Shown here piece by piece: positions 26,667-38,200 of a stretch of 64,000 nucleotides of DNA. The stretch spans positions 5,323,659-5,387,658 of the forward strand of contig FN649736.1 in NCBI GenBank assembly GCA_000310025.1, read 5' to 3'. Every line of letters begins with the position of its first letter. Within the stretch, counting starts at the first letter, position 1. This DNA is from Ectocarpus siliculosus (lineage: Eukaryota > Sar > Phaeophyceae > Ectocarpales > Ectocarpaceae). The notes under the pieces were generated by a model. The model did no database searches and had not been told where the DNA came from. It was given only the letters and a program-made list of their open reading frames with translations. Position numbers and translations under genes: made by a program.

Positions 26667-28439
26667 GCCCCCCTGCTTGTGACCATGCCATGTCTTTTTC
26701 GATCCTCAAGAACTCCAAAACACAAGAAAATAAACTCAGAAAGTCAACTCAACTCCAGAACAATAGCCTCACTGGCTAGACATCAATTCCCATCCCCGGT
26801 CATATCAGATATACTTCTTCGAACTTCAGTGAACTAATTGCCCCCCAGCCTAGAACACCATCCATTGAGAAAATCCATAGGCAAAAATGCAAAATGTTGC
26901 CGCCCTAGTTGTTTGATCACACACAAAATAAACCCAAACATCAAAATATTAATCCATACTCATTACGAAGTTACGATGAAACTCGAAATTTCCCACGTTA
27001 AGTGCCTTCGTGAGGAAGTCAGCATGTTGATACGCCGATTCCACGTGAAAAATCGAAATCTCCTTCCTGCATACCAAATCCCTGATAAAGTGGTGCCTTA
27101 CGTCGATGTGCTTCGAGTTACTGTTGCTAATCGGGTTCTGCGCCAACTGAATAGCCCCGTGGTTATCCTCGAACACCGGAATACACGGCATATCGGCAAC
27201 ATGAAACGCCATACTTGCCTCAGAAACAACACTTCCTTCATCACATCCGCAAGGGAGACATACTCCGCCTCTGTCGTGCTTAACGTAACGTACTTCTGCG
27301 TCCTTGAAAACCAAGAAATACATCCCCCCCCACACATCACCAACCCTCCTGACACAGACCTCCTATCGGCAGCCTAACTTGCATAGTCTGCGTCTGCGAA
27401 CACCTCCATGCTCAACCCTGCTACACTACCCCTCCTGAATGAAATACCCAAGTCACTAGTCCTTACCACATACCCCAAAATACCAAGACCTGCTCTCCAA
27501 TGAATCTCTTTGGGAGAAGCACAGTAACGTGCTACCGCTCTCACTGCGTTCGCGATATCTGGCCTCGTTTGCGTTGCCAGCCACATCAATGATCCTATCA
27601 GCTCACGAAAAGGCCTTGATACCACTTCTTCATCTTGGTCAAACTCTGAAAGCTTCAACCCTACAGGAAGAGGAATTTCCTTCCCGTACTCTACCCCAAA
27701 CTCCATCCCCAACTCTTCAGCGTACGTCTGCTGCGAGATCTTCAAAGTCCCTGCATCCCAATTTCCCAAGAATAAAATCTCCTCTACCACCTGCTCCCTC
27801 AGGTTGTGATCGCTGTTCACAACCAAACATCCTGTGAAAACCTCGAAAATAAAATCCTACTCGTTCAGGCTCGACCTCGTACTCAAAAAGACCAAACACA
27901 AAGCCGAAGCAACACAAACCAAAGCCAAAACAATGAGAACACCAAATAAGAAAAGTCACACCATTGGTCACACGAAGTATTTTTGCCGGCCCATCAACCC
28001 CAGCGCTTTCATCCATCCCTCCTGCCACTGCTTCTTCCCCGCGGTAGCCACCCTCGCCTCTGCCGCGGCCACCCTTTTCTGCTGGCATGGCCGCGGCTCA
28101 GGCTTCATCAGGTGCCACGTATCCGCCTGGGTGGGGTGGGTGCAGCTGTCTCTCCGGGGGGATTGACTCGGCAGTGCAGGGGAGATTGCGCATCCGAAAG
28201 GGAAAGGCACAGGCAAAATCAGTCACCCAAAGCGTCAATTTAGCACGTGGCACTGCTGGGGAGAATACCTTGCAATACGCCCCCTGTTCTGCGCAGCAGT
28301 GATCGTTGTCTTTCGCATTCTGTACGACATCATGGTTACCTATCAAATCGAACGCCAATCTACGACTGAGGTTAATTACTCCTCTTTCGTAAAAGTGACA
28401 CAACGATTCTTGCGATTTGTCTGACAAGGTTAATTATTC

Positions 28440-28539
28440 NNNNNNNNNNNNNNNNNNNNNNNNNNNNNNNNNNNNNNNNNNNNNNNNNNNNNNNNNNNNN
28501 NNNNNNNNNNNNNNNNNNNNNNNNNNNNNNNNNNNNNNN
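28440..28539. other. assembly gap (100 N) inside the second internal region
   Basis: A run of exactly 100 N, the usual placeholder for a gap of unknown size. About 175 bases before the gap (28264-28439) are repeated right after it (from 28540), so the flanks overlap in content. This suggests unresolved repeat collapse or expansion rather than real sequence. Confidence 0.97.
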
Positions 28540-30200
28540 AATACCTTGCAATACGCCCCCTGTTCTGCGCAGCAGTGATCGTTGTCTTTCGCATTCTGTA
28601 CGACATCATGGTTACCTATCAAATCGAACGCCAATCTACGACTGAGGTTAATTACTCCTCTTTCGTAAAAGTGACACAACGATTCTTGCGATTTGTCTGA
28701 CAAGGTTAATTATTCCTCGGTCACGCAAACAACAATGTTGGATCCATGTTAGAGCTTACACAGCTGTGTTTCTGATCAACAACCCAACACATCTTCTTCT
28801 TACTGGTGTGCAACCACTGCGCTGCTTTCGTGCATACAGTGTTCTGGTACGAAATGGAGATCATTTCCATGTATTCCTGTCGGTTACACAGACCCCTGAC
28901 CAAATTTCCAAGTGTATCCCCCTACAACTCCTACCGCTAGACATGCAACAGACTCCTGTTCGTAACACGCAACTCATTGTCGGTAGAGGGTACAAAGATT
29001 CATGACGTCTTCGCATTCCCGTTATCGACGTGAACGCAAAAATAATGAGTCGGAGATCAATCTCTGTATTTTAACACATACGGGACAAAATATTCCCATC
29101 AACTTCAAAGCACTCAAGAAGGTATATGCAGCAGCTTGGTTAGGATTCGCTGATAATCTCATCTAATCTTTCAGTTTCTGTGGGTGACTGGCAACCTTAC
29201 GTGGCGTAGTAGCCATACAACCTCGCAGTTTTGTGTGGGTGACTGGCAACCTTACGTGACGCAATAACCATTTAACCTCGCAGTTTTGTGTGGGTGACTG
29301 GCAACCTTACGTGACGCAATATCAATTTAACCTCGCAGTTTTGTGTAGGTGACTGGCAACCTTACGTGAATCAATATCCATTTAACCTCGCAGTTTTGTG
29401 TGGATCACTGGCAACCTTATCAAGAATAGAACGCCCTTTGATGGGGTCTACTGCTGTACCTTTCAGGAAAAACATGTGCATGATGATGACGCGTATGTAT
29501 GCAGAACTCAACAAGGTGTGCTGTAGGTTTATCGGAGCACACCCAAACGAAATCGACGAAGACAAGCATGCAAGCATATACCAAAACCACTTCAGACGTA
29601 AAACGGTGAGCAGATCATCACGTGCCTGAGCGGATCTACGACCTTAGTAGGCGCATGCTGATGGTGTTGCTGCTCGGCATCTCCAGTGTTACAACAACAT
29701 TCGAAATTGGCTCTCAAAAACCTGTACTCCAACCTGGACATCGCCACTAGAATCAAACACACCCGTAAATGGGGCTACATGTATTACATACAGGACTGAC
29801 ACGGATGGTGTCCTTAGGGGGTAAGACTTCCCTGGTTTCCTCCCCCGGGGTGTTGGTCCTTCGCATTGCCCGCGCGAAGGACTCAACGAGACGGTCCTCC
29901 AACGATCGTGGCTGGTCTTCAGGTTGCGGGTCTAACGCTGTTCCAGCCGGCCGAGCATGCCGGGGATCGCCTCCATTGGGGGGCTTGTCCACGCTCTCTG
30001 ATGCGGGACGCTTCTCTTCGGTAAACTTGATTTTTTCTTGTACTCCCTTCTCCACTTCCTCTTTGATGTGCGCCGATAATGCTTGGCGGTCCTCTTCAGT
30101 TAAGCTGCTGAGGTCGAGGGCTTCCATGATCTACTTCTCTAGCCGAACCCTTTTATAGCTACCCTCACCTCGGGATCCCGTGTGATATCACACGCTAGCG

Positions 30201-30531
30201 TGTTAGGATGATCCGAACTGGGGGTAGCTTGTCGCAAGACGTGTGTTGAATAGGGTGTCGGCAACTCGGCGAACTCGCGCCAAGGAGGAAAGATGTGCTG
30301 GGCTTGTTGTATAGACTTCTTCTTCACATGAAAAACATGGACTCACATGAACACATGAACGAACATGGACACATGGACACATGGACAGACATGGACTGCA
30401 CGCACGCGTGCACGCACCACCATGAGGGGGCGACGCAGTATACAACAGGGGTACCTTGCACACCCTGGAAATACATTCCACGTACCACACAATCCTACAA
30501 CCACTTGGCATTGCTACAAGTATATCTATCA
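30201..30531 (-). repeat. LTR, copy 3 (5' LTR of the composite)
   Basis: Third 331-bp LTR. The sequence diverges from the other two copies exactly after TATCTATCA, where the target-site copy ACAGG begins. Confidence 0.92.
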
Positions 30532-31205
30532 ACAGGGACGAGAGTGAGTGTCTTCTCGAGAGTTAATGCCTTCTCGACGCTCCCTTATTTTGGTCTACAG
30601 TAGTACCTGTCTCTCTCTCGCCTGTCGCCGTTGGGGTCCCAACAACATCGAACGTCAACCGCAATCGTTTTTTTTCTTGCTGAGTGAGGCTACCCGTGTA
30701 CCCGCCTGCTGCATGTGAGGCGATGGGCGCTGCCTCTTTACGTGAAACAATGGGCATGGCCCCTACTGTTTGCTGCATGCAGTGCTGTGCGACAGCTTCC
30801 AGCGGTTCAGAGCGGCGACGGTGGCTTTTCTATGCTCTCTTTCGCTGTCTGACAGCCTGCGGTGGACCAGAGGGACGAGAGGGAGTGTCTTCTCGAGAGT
30901 TAGTGCCTTGTCTTCTCTCAACTCTCCTCTTTTAGTGTACCTCTCTCTCTCTCTCTCGCCTTTCGCCGGTGGGGTCCCAACAACATCGAACGTCAACCGC
31001 AGTCGTTTTGCTCCTCGATGAAGAGGCTCCCCATTCATCCGGCTGCTGCATGTAAAGCGATGGGCGCTGCCTCTTTATGTCAAGCAATGGACTTGGGCCC
31101 TAGCTAATGTTTGCTGCATATGCAGTGCTATGTGAGAGCTTCCAGCAGTTCAGGGCGAGCAGCGATGGTGGTTTTTCTGTGCTCTCTTTTGCCTCCTCCC
31201 TGAAG
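30532..31205. repeat. host tandem repeat, about 337-bp unit, interrupted by the LTR element
   Basis: Imperfect direct repeats with a period of 337 bases: GGGACGAGAG at 30535 and 30872, GGGGTCCCAACAACATCGAACG in both, and GCGATGGGCGCTGCCTCTTTA in both. The start of the first unit (TGACAGCCTTCGGTGG, 22720-22735) is separated from the rest by the retroelement. Between this repeat and the end of BUD32 at 31630 I see no gene, only pyrimidine-rich sequence. Confidence 0.85.
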
Positions 31206-31629
31206 CCTGTCGCGTCTGGCTCTCTTGTTCTCGCTTCTTTCTTTTTTATATTTTTCATGCTTTGTTTTTTGTTTTTGGGGTCCCCCGGTTCCTGTGTGCT
31301 CATCGGGCGTCTTCTTGGTGTCTACCTTGATTGTTACCCGCTGAAAAAATCGAAAGCTTCAGACAGGTAACGCGACGATACTCGTCGAGTTGCCATACAC
31401 AATTCTTCTTTTGGTCACCCATCCGGTACGAGCGAAGCAAAAAATGTTGCGACCGGCGCTGCTCCAAAATTCGTCTGTCAGTCACACTTTTGGAGCACCA
31501 TTGAGTGATGTACCACCGGGCATCTTCCGCTCCGTCCTCTTTGGTCTGGACAACAGACGCACGGTAACAATATTACCATTTTTTCGCTCGCTTCAGGACC
31601 AGTGGAAAAACAGGACGCAGAAAATGGCA

Positions 31630-34600
31630 TCACCCAAACATCTCTCGCTTTCGCCCTCGCCGTCGAACCTCAGATAGTTTGTGTAGCGTCGCATCCGCCT
31701 TGCGCGATGCCGCCTATTTTGGCGACACACGATAGGAGACGAACCACGAACATACGGAATTTTGTGGCAATATGGGTGGCATGATTGACATGTCATGGTA
31801 CGATGCGATACATAGGTGAGGAGAAGCTGCCTGGACTAAATAAGCCCTGGCAAACAAAATAGAACAATGGAGGCAAACGTGGCTTCAAACGAACATGTGG
31901 AGCAGTAACAGTCAAGCTGAATTGTACCCACAAAGTTGTCGATGAAACGAACGAAAACGGCTCAATCGATCAGTCACTCACGGGCAACCCTCACCGAGGA
32001 AAGATACTACCCGTCCTCAACACTACAGCATCCTCTGTTACATGATCAGACTACCCATCGGTGTCGTGGACCACTAGATAGATTTTCTCTGCGTTTATTC
32101 AGCCGACGGAGGCTAGGCAGGTTGCAAGCGAGATAAATCGGAGCCTGGTCTGCTTGGCACACAGGATGCATGAGATGCCGGCAAGCATTCTTGTGCTAAC
32201 AAATCATGGCTCGCACAAACCTTATAAGCTCGCATGACCTCGTTCACCAAGGGATCCGCGTTTTCGTGCGTGGAAATGAACGCCCGCTCCAGCACATACA
32301 GGTCAACCGCCTGCGTAGGTTTTCCGGCCAAGAGACAAAATTCGTTTCACTTTTGAATTGCAACATCACCCCGACGAAGGACACACTGCCGGACCAGGTT
32401 ACGCCAAGGGGCCTGTCTACACCTACCACGAACGCGATGAGAAATGCGCTCAAGAAGGGAAGACATGGCCTTTCGCCTCAACCATAGCCGCAACCATTGC
32501 ATCGTGTTGGTCTGGGTAAAAAGAAGTTGCCCATTGCAAGGAGTATCTTTGAACGTGTTGGGAGAGAAAACGACAATACTACAATTATCCATTTCGTGGT
32601 GGTGATCAACCTTTCAACTCGTTGATGGTTAATCGTTCATCGAACAAGGGAAGCAATGCCACCCAGTGCGACCACGGGCCCAGCAAGCAGTCAGTAAACA
32701 CAAAGACTACAAGCTGCTCTTCTTCGATTCTCAACTACATACCAGTACAACAGTGACTCATACCGAGGCCATACAAGTCAAACACTGGGCCCCAGCTTCA
32801 GCCGGCAAACAAGCCACAAGCTCAACAGCCCGCTTCAAGATGATCATCATTTGGCAATTCCAGAGCGCGCGGGACGTGACTACCACCAGCGTGCGAGAAT
32901 CATCATCAGCAGCAACGCGAGACACGTTTCGGTTGGGAATGGCCCTTGGCAACCACATCCGCCGTCAAAAGCCCTTCTGTTCGTAGTTCGTAATTCTCGT
33001 TCCTGCACGCTCACCTTGTCCTCCGGGAGTGGTTTCGACGAAGCAAGGCCGAAGTCGATCGCCACTACATCTCCTTCTCCGGGACCGCTCCGAACCATAA
33101 AATTGGACGTTGTCAGATCGCCGTGCACCACCTTGGGACAGGCAGATTGGACGTTGGACCCGTAACAATTCAACGACTAGGGCCACTCAGACCGCGTGGC
33201 GTCAACAAAAGCTAGGTGCGCTGTCGGAGACGCGGAGCTTGCTTTTCGCCTCCTCAGACATGGTGACACTCACAGACCAGAACAACGATACAGTCCACCT
33301 ACGTAGGAGCCCGATATTATGAAGATTGCAACAGTTGGAGCGTGCAAAATCAAAACCATTCGGCAACAGCAGCTGCTGGAAAAACAAAGCGAGGGTTGGG
33401 CCTAGGTGGCTCACCTGAGCGTCGTGCATCTTGGCCACCATCTTCCCGATCTCTCCCGCAACCTTGAGGGCGGCCGCAGAATCTCCCTCTGGCAGGCAGG
33501 TCGTCGTCGAGAACCGATAGCACAGCACAGCAGGTAGCGGCAGCAAGAACCAAGACCCACCCAAGGACGCAGGGACAAATGGACGGGCATGACAAGGGTT
33601 GGCGGTAAAGGGGCCGCGCGGTGAATTGGATTAGTGCCTGTTTCGGGAACATTTGGTCCTTCAAGCCCACGGTTCAAGCGGCTCGGGTGTCCTGGTTTTG
33701 CTAGCTTGATTTGAGTGCGTTTGGTCTCTCGGACAGGCAAGTGCGACTAGCGAAAGGATTTGAACAACAGCAGCAACTGACCTCGAGAGCCACCACTACA
33801 AAACTGTTCCAGACTACCATCGGCCACTGGTGCAAACTGGACCAGTTCCTTCCGAATAAAGGACTCCTTGTTGAACAGCTGTGAAACCAACACCACAACG
33901 TTCAAGCTCGTGCAATGGACTTGAAACGAAACCCTATGGCCACCTGTTCAGTGAAGGCTTGCGAGCGAGAGGGTTGCTGGATGACCGTTCCGTTCGTTGA
34001 AGGTTACCTGATGCGCTACGTTATACGTGCAACTGAAGCACAGTCCGAAGTCTACAAACAAGCACAATAGCGCCGTACAACGGCAGTGCCCAGGGGTGCT
34101 GTATCGAGGCCGAGAGTAGCACGCTCACTCTGAAGGCAGTCCAGCAAGAACTGTTTCGCCGTGATTCCGTCGACCTTCTCCATAGTGATCTTGGTGTTGG
34201 CGCTGTCCAGCTGGTAGAGGCACGGTGTCCTGACTCCCGCCTTGCGTGCCTTGAGCATGCATCTCGCTTCCTGCGGACCCCAGCCGAAAAGAGGCAACCA
34301 TCAGCACATACTGCTGTAGACCAACACAATACTCCGCCGACACCTTTACACCAAGGGCGACAAATAAGAACAAGCTGAAGAAACAGCCACATACGACTGA
34401 AATTATGCACGAGCATTGATTTCAACAACGCAACGCATTTTTTCGGTGAGACAAGCGACAGAAGATCGAGGCGTACTGCTGCGCTGTGCTCGCCAGATGG
34501 ATATGTATGGTTGCAGTGAAGAACCAAAACTCACAGCAACGACGGCATCGCAAAGACCCACGTCGCTCTTGATAAAGGGGGAAAAGATGGAACCATGGGT

Positions 34601-35014
34601 CCATATCCAAACAAATATCGCTTACGATCTGCATGCGTACGATCCAATGCCTTCCAACTCACTTGTAGCGTTCGCTTTGTCGTGAGTTTCTCATCCAGAG
34701 CCGGCAGGCGGTAGGTTTTTCGGAAGCGCTCCTTGACCACCGCCGGACGGCCGCAGAACGTCGTGGCGAAGACCCGCTGAGTTTGGTAAGCATCAGCAGG
34801 CGTGGACATCAACAGCGCGCGAGTAGTTGAAACCTAACCATTTTGATTGCCTATCCTAAAGCAGGACGTGAGTCGCTGGGGGCGCTAAAGCAGCTGATGC
34901 AGTCTACAGCAGTGCTTCTGCTGTTGTTGCAGGCTACACGAGATCAAGGGGGTGCAATACGCAAAAAGTGGGTGGCGATCTCACCGCTTCGGCGCCTTGA
35001 CTAAGCAACTCCAT
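31630..35014 (-). CDS. BUD32: EKC/KEOPS complex kinase-ATPase BUD32 (TP53RK/PRPK)
   Basis: Small atypical kinase of the KEOPS complex, needed for the universal N6-threonylcarbamoyl (t6A) modification of tRNA. Model: complement of 31630-31713, 32221-32310, 33015-33131, 33415-33488, 34129-34270, 34663-34776 and 34985-35014; 216 aa, all GT-AG and in phase. Features in order: glycine-poor P-loop substitute LLSQGAEARVF at the N-terminus (split by intron 1); VVKERFRKTYR with the catalytic Lys; EARCMLKARKAGVRTP; TMEKVDG; catalytic loop HGDLTTSN (123-130); metal-binding DFG (146-148); PLPEDK; AVDLYVLERAF; and the KLSEVRRRGRKR tail (RGRKR 208-212) unique to this family. The distant last exon is confirmed by that tail. 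The length fits archaeal and eukaryotic members (about 215-260 aa). It appears complete and intact. Confidence 0.96.
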
Positions 35015-35292
35015 CACAGAATTACCCGCCCGTTTCCCCCCCTCTGGTTTCACACAACCTCCCTTCACGCTCCAAACGCCCGCTCCTGTCTGGTTGTCCT
35101 CTCTCCTGGTGGCTCATCTCAGCGGCGAAATATGCCGCCCACGACCCACGAACCGCCGAAGAGGAACAACAAAAGTGAAGACCAGATGGTTCGGTTCTCC
35201 AGCTCCCCGTCGTTGCTCTTCGGTGATGAGGTGATTGATTGTTCGTTGCGACGTCGCGACACTAGACTATCCTGCACGCGCATGGCCAGGGC
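35015..35292. promoter_or_regulatory. short divergent promoter region, BUD32 / GT18 gene
   Basis: Only 278 bases separate the two opposite start codons, so both promoters must lie here or within the first exons. Pyrimidine-rich; no TATA box is obvious. Confidence 0.5.
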
Positions 35293-38200
35293 ATGGCACG
35301 ACCACATGGACAGCCCGTACGTGGCGCGATGAACGTCATATCGTCCCTGTTGTTGTACCTCACTGTAGGAAGGCTGCTCTTCGTTCTGCGCCCCGGTTGG
35401 AATCCTTCCCGAAATCAACAGCCAAAGATTGATCAACTTGGACAGGGACCTCCTGTGCACGGCTACCAACACCGCAGGACTACCAGTCAGAACACGGCAT
35501 ATAGTGCTGGAAGACGTGGTGAAGCAATGCCCGCAGAGCTGCAGATACAACTTTCGAACAGCTTGCGTGGGAGCGACGGACCGGATGATTTTCCCGTATT
35601 CGGAGACCCACGATCCGTCGAGCCTCCCGGGGATCGGAGAGATAGTGCGGGGGGTTTCAGGGTGAGCAATCGTGGAAGCAGTGACGTTGGTGGAGCAAGT
35701 CACACTGGTCTTGACCACAGAGAGTGTGTTTGGGGAAAAGGAATGCGGGTACTGATCTACACGATGGACTCGATCCAAACGACGGTGGCAAAGAGCATGA
35801 AGGGTGGACCAGCCGGAGAGATAATCATTCGTGAGAGCTTGACAAGGACTTTGACGGAAGCTGGCGTTGAGGTGCGAAGAAGATTTTCGCCTGGATATAT
35901 GTGATAATGTCATATTTGCCCCTTTGAATATATTCCATGGCTGCTTTAACCTTTCCGACAACATGTAGCCGATGGACAAGGAGTGACCTGTAAGCTTCAA
36001 CTGTGTTTCATGCAGGCTTCACAGCAAAAACATGTTTGTCTCAATTTGCCAACCGTCGATCTGTAAGTGTGCTGAATGGATTTCAGAACACTTACAGAAT
36101 TCGATTACCCAAACAACGTGTAGGTAGCAATCTTGGGCAGTCTACCTAGCAATCTTGTGGTTGGCGTGTATGGTGAGCGTGTATAGTGAGATTGCGAGAC
36201 GTTGAGGTTAAATGCACGATCGGTTCATCCCGTGCTATATCCCGAGAAGCATTGGGTAGACTACATCGCCGGGAGGGTTTGGCGGCCATCGCGAGCTACA
36301 TGTACGTGTGTTAAGTGTGCTTGGAGCCATGGGTGTTGCCCTGCCGTACCAATTTTTCTTGCAAAGTCTTACCTAAATAGTTTATGCGCTGCGGCTGTAT
36401 ACTCCCCTCTTGCGCTTGAGTGCCGTTGTCGCAAGGCTACCATCGCTCCGAAGCGCGGTGGTTCACCATCTACTGTAGCATTCGATATCCAACGCTTTTT
36501 TTGCGCACTCGTCTACATAATCTGCACCCTTGAAGGTGGAGGTGGCTACGTCTGATGGTGACTTTGAACGACGAGCCGAGGCAATGGGTGTCTACAACGC
36601 AGTTGTTGTCGACCCTTGGACCTGGGCAGGAAAGGGTAAGGCGAAGACAGTGGAGATCATGCGAGACACCGGGTACCAATTAGCAACCGGGTACTAGCGT
36701 GTTTTGAGGTCTGACTCTCGTTCGGGTTTGGGCACTACTGTAATCAGATGGTGTGGGTGCGGTAATTGCCCGGACAACACTATCGTGTATGACCCGATTT
36801 TGCGATAGTATAGGAAACCACATATCGAAGAAAATCATTGTTTCTTGGATTTCTGTGCTGAGGACAACGATGGTTGTTGGAGGCTGGTGACGTAGTATGT
36901 CATCAGGAGACGTCATCTAGGCAATTCCTGTCCACGAATAGCTACAAGACTGCGGTAATGTGTTTCCGGTCAACGAAAACTGGCCAAGGAAATACTTCTT
37001 GTCGCAGAAATATAGCCACGCGCCCATCATCGCCGTTGTGTCGTTGTTATTGTTGACGTTGCTGTCGTCGTCGTCGTCGTCGTTGTTGTCGTTGTCTTCA
37101 CACAAACATCGTTCGGGCTCCATCCAGCCCCCCCCGTACTCTTCATGAACAATACAGCTATCTATGCAAATTTTCCCACGTAACATCAAGGCGAAGAAAA
37201 CTACCCGAGGAAGTCGTGCTTTTCGCCAACACGTAATGAACGGGGGGGGTTTCGGACAGAAAAAAAAGAGGAGAAAAGAGCCAAAGCTCATCGCTTTACC
37301 TCGAAACTGAGGAACCAAGAAAATCTGGTTTTAGGTATCTTCACATCTTCAAGTGTTTGACTAGTACGGATAGAAGGCAACAACAACAACAACAACATAA
37401 CAACAACAACATATCTCTTCGACGCCGCGGAGCATTACTCGTCGGTTTGTATCCGCGGGCGAGGCCATCTCCCCTCCACACCCTACAGGTGTGATAAGGG
37501 TTTTTCGTATAGACCTACAAGTGTGCTCGAGTGATGCGGTCTAGCTCCATGAATTTCATGAATCGGTTGCCAATACATAGTATGACAATGGAGACTGAAC
37601 AACCGTTTGCTCCCCGTATTGAGCGTCTCCCCCGACTACCCATCTTGTGGCACAACCCAGGTTGGCAGCTAAAGTCCCAGCTCCAAGATCATCGGGGCAA
37701 GATGTTCATTCTAGACTACTTCGGCTCGGATGAGCCGCATGCCAACTTGGGAGTGCCGCTAACGCGACACCTTACAGCCTTTCTGGTTACGGCGGAGCAC
37801 CAGCGGACATTTCTGGGGTATCGAGTGGATCCTATGTGAGCTGTACGCAGAGGTTGGCGGGGACTAATTCTCCCGCAGGCTTCCCAGAATCGTTCCGTGG
37901 ATTCTATTGAAAGCATAGTTCAATGAGGAGGTTCATGGGATAGACCGTTCGCAAAACTCGGCGGAAATCTTTGCACTGAGAAGCCTAATGTAGAAAATGA
38001 AAACGCCTCGAAGGTCCTAAAATCCAACTTGTGACACCTCATCCTGGGCCTTTATTCTGTGGATCACGATAACCGTCGAATGTGTCCATCGCCAGTCGGA
38101 TGTGCAAGCTTTTCTGACGAAATACGGTTGTGCGTTGGCACCATCCACATCGTTGGGTTATTGGTTATTTCCAGTCGTTGGGGAAACAATACTGTAGCAT

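Larger units (their letters stand above)
22745..30531 (-). mobile_element. composite Ty1/copia LTR retroelement with three LTRs (fossil)
   Basis: Direct repeats of 331 bp (LTRs) lie at 22745-23075, 26336-26666 and 30201-30531. On the coding (minus) strand each begins TG and ends CA. The outer ends are flanked by ACAGG (22740-22744 and 30532-30536), a 5-bp target-site duplication. The two internal regions (23076-26335 and 26667-30200) are nearly identical. Each holds, on the minus strand, the end of a copia-type reverse transcriptase and an RNase H (STTEAEYVSLAD) near the 3' LTR, and a short gag-like frame (LEDRLVESFARAMRR) next to the 5' LTR. A purine tract (GGGGGG) abuts the 3' LTR. The internal region is much shorter than in a whole copia element, with no recognisable protease or integrase, so the element is broken and non-autonomous. 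The LTRs look identical, which implies a very recent insertion or an assembly duplication. Confidence 0.93.

Noticed and set aside
32113-32220. Read-through end for BUD32 directly after exon 32221-32310
   Set aside because: The spliced exon 31630-31713 restores the family tail RGRKR in phase, whereas the read-through has no similarity.
35119-36000. 293-codon minus-strand frame
   Set aside because: It is antisense to exon 1 of the GT18 gene, which has clear family motifs.
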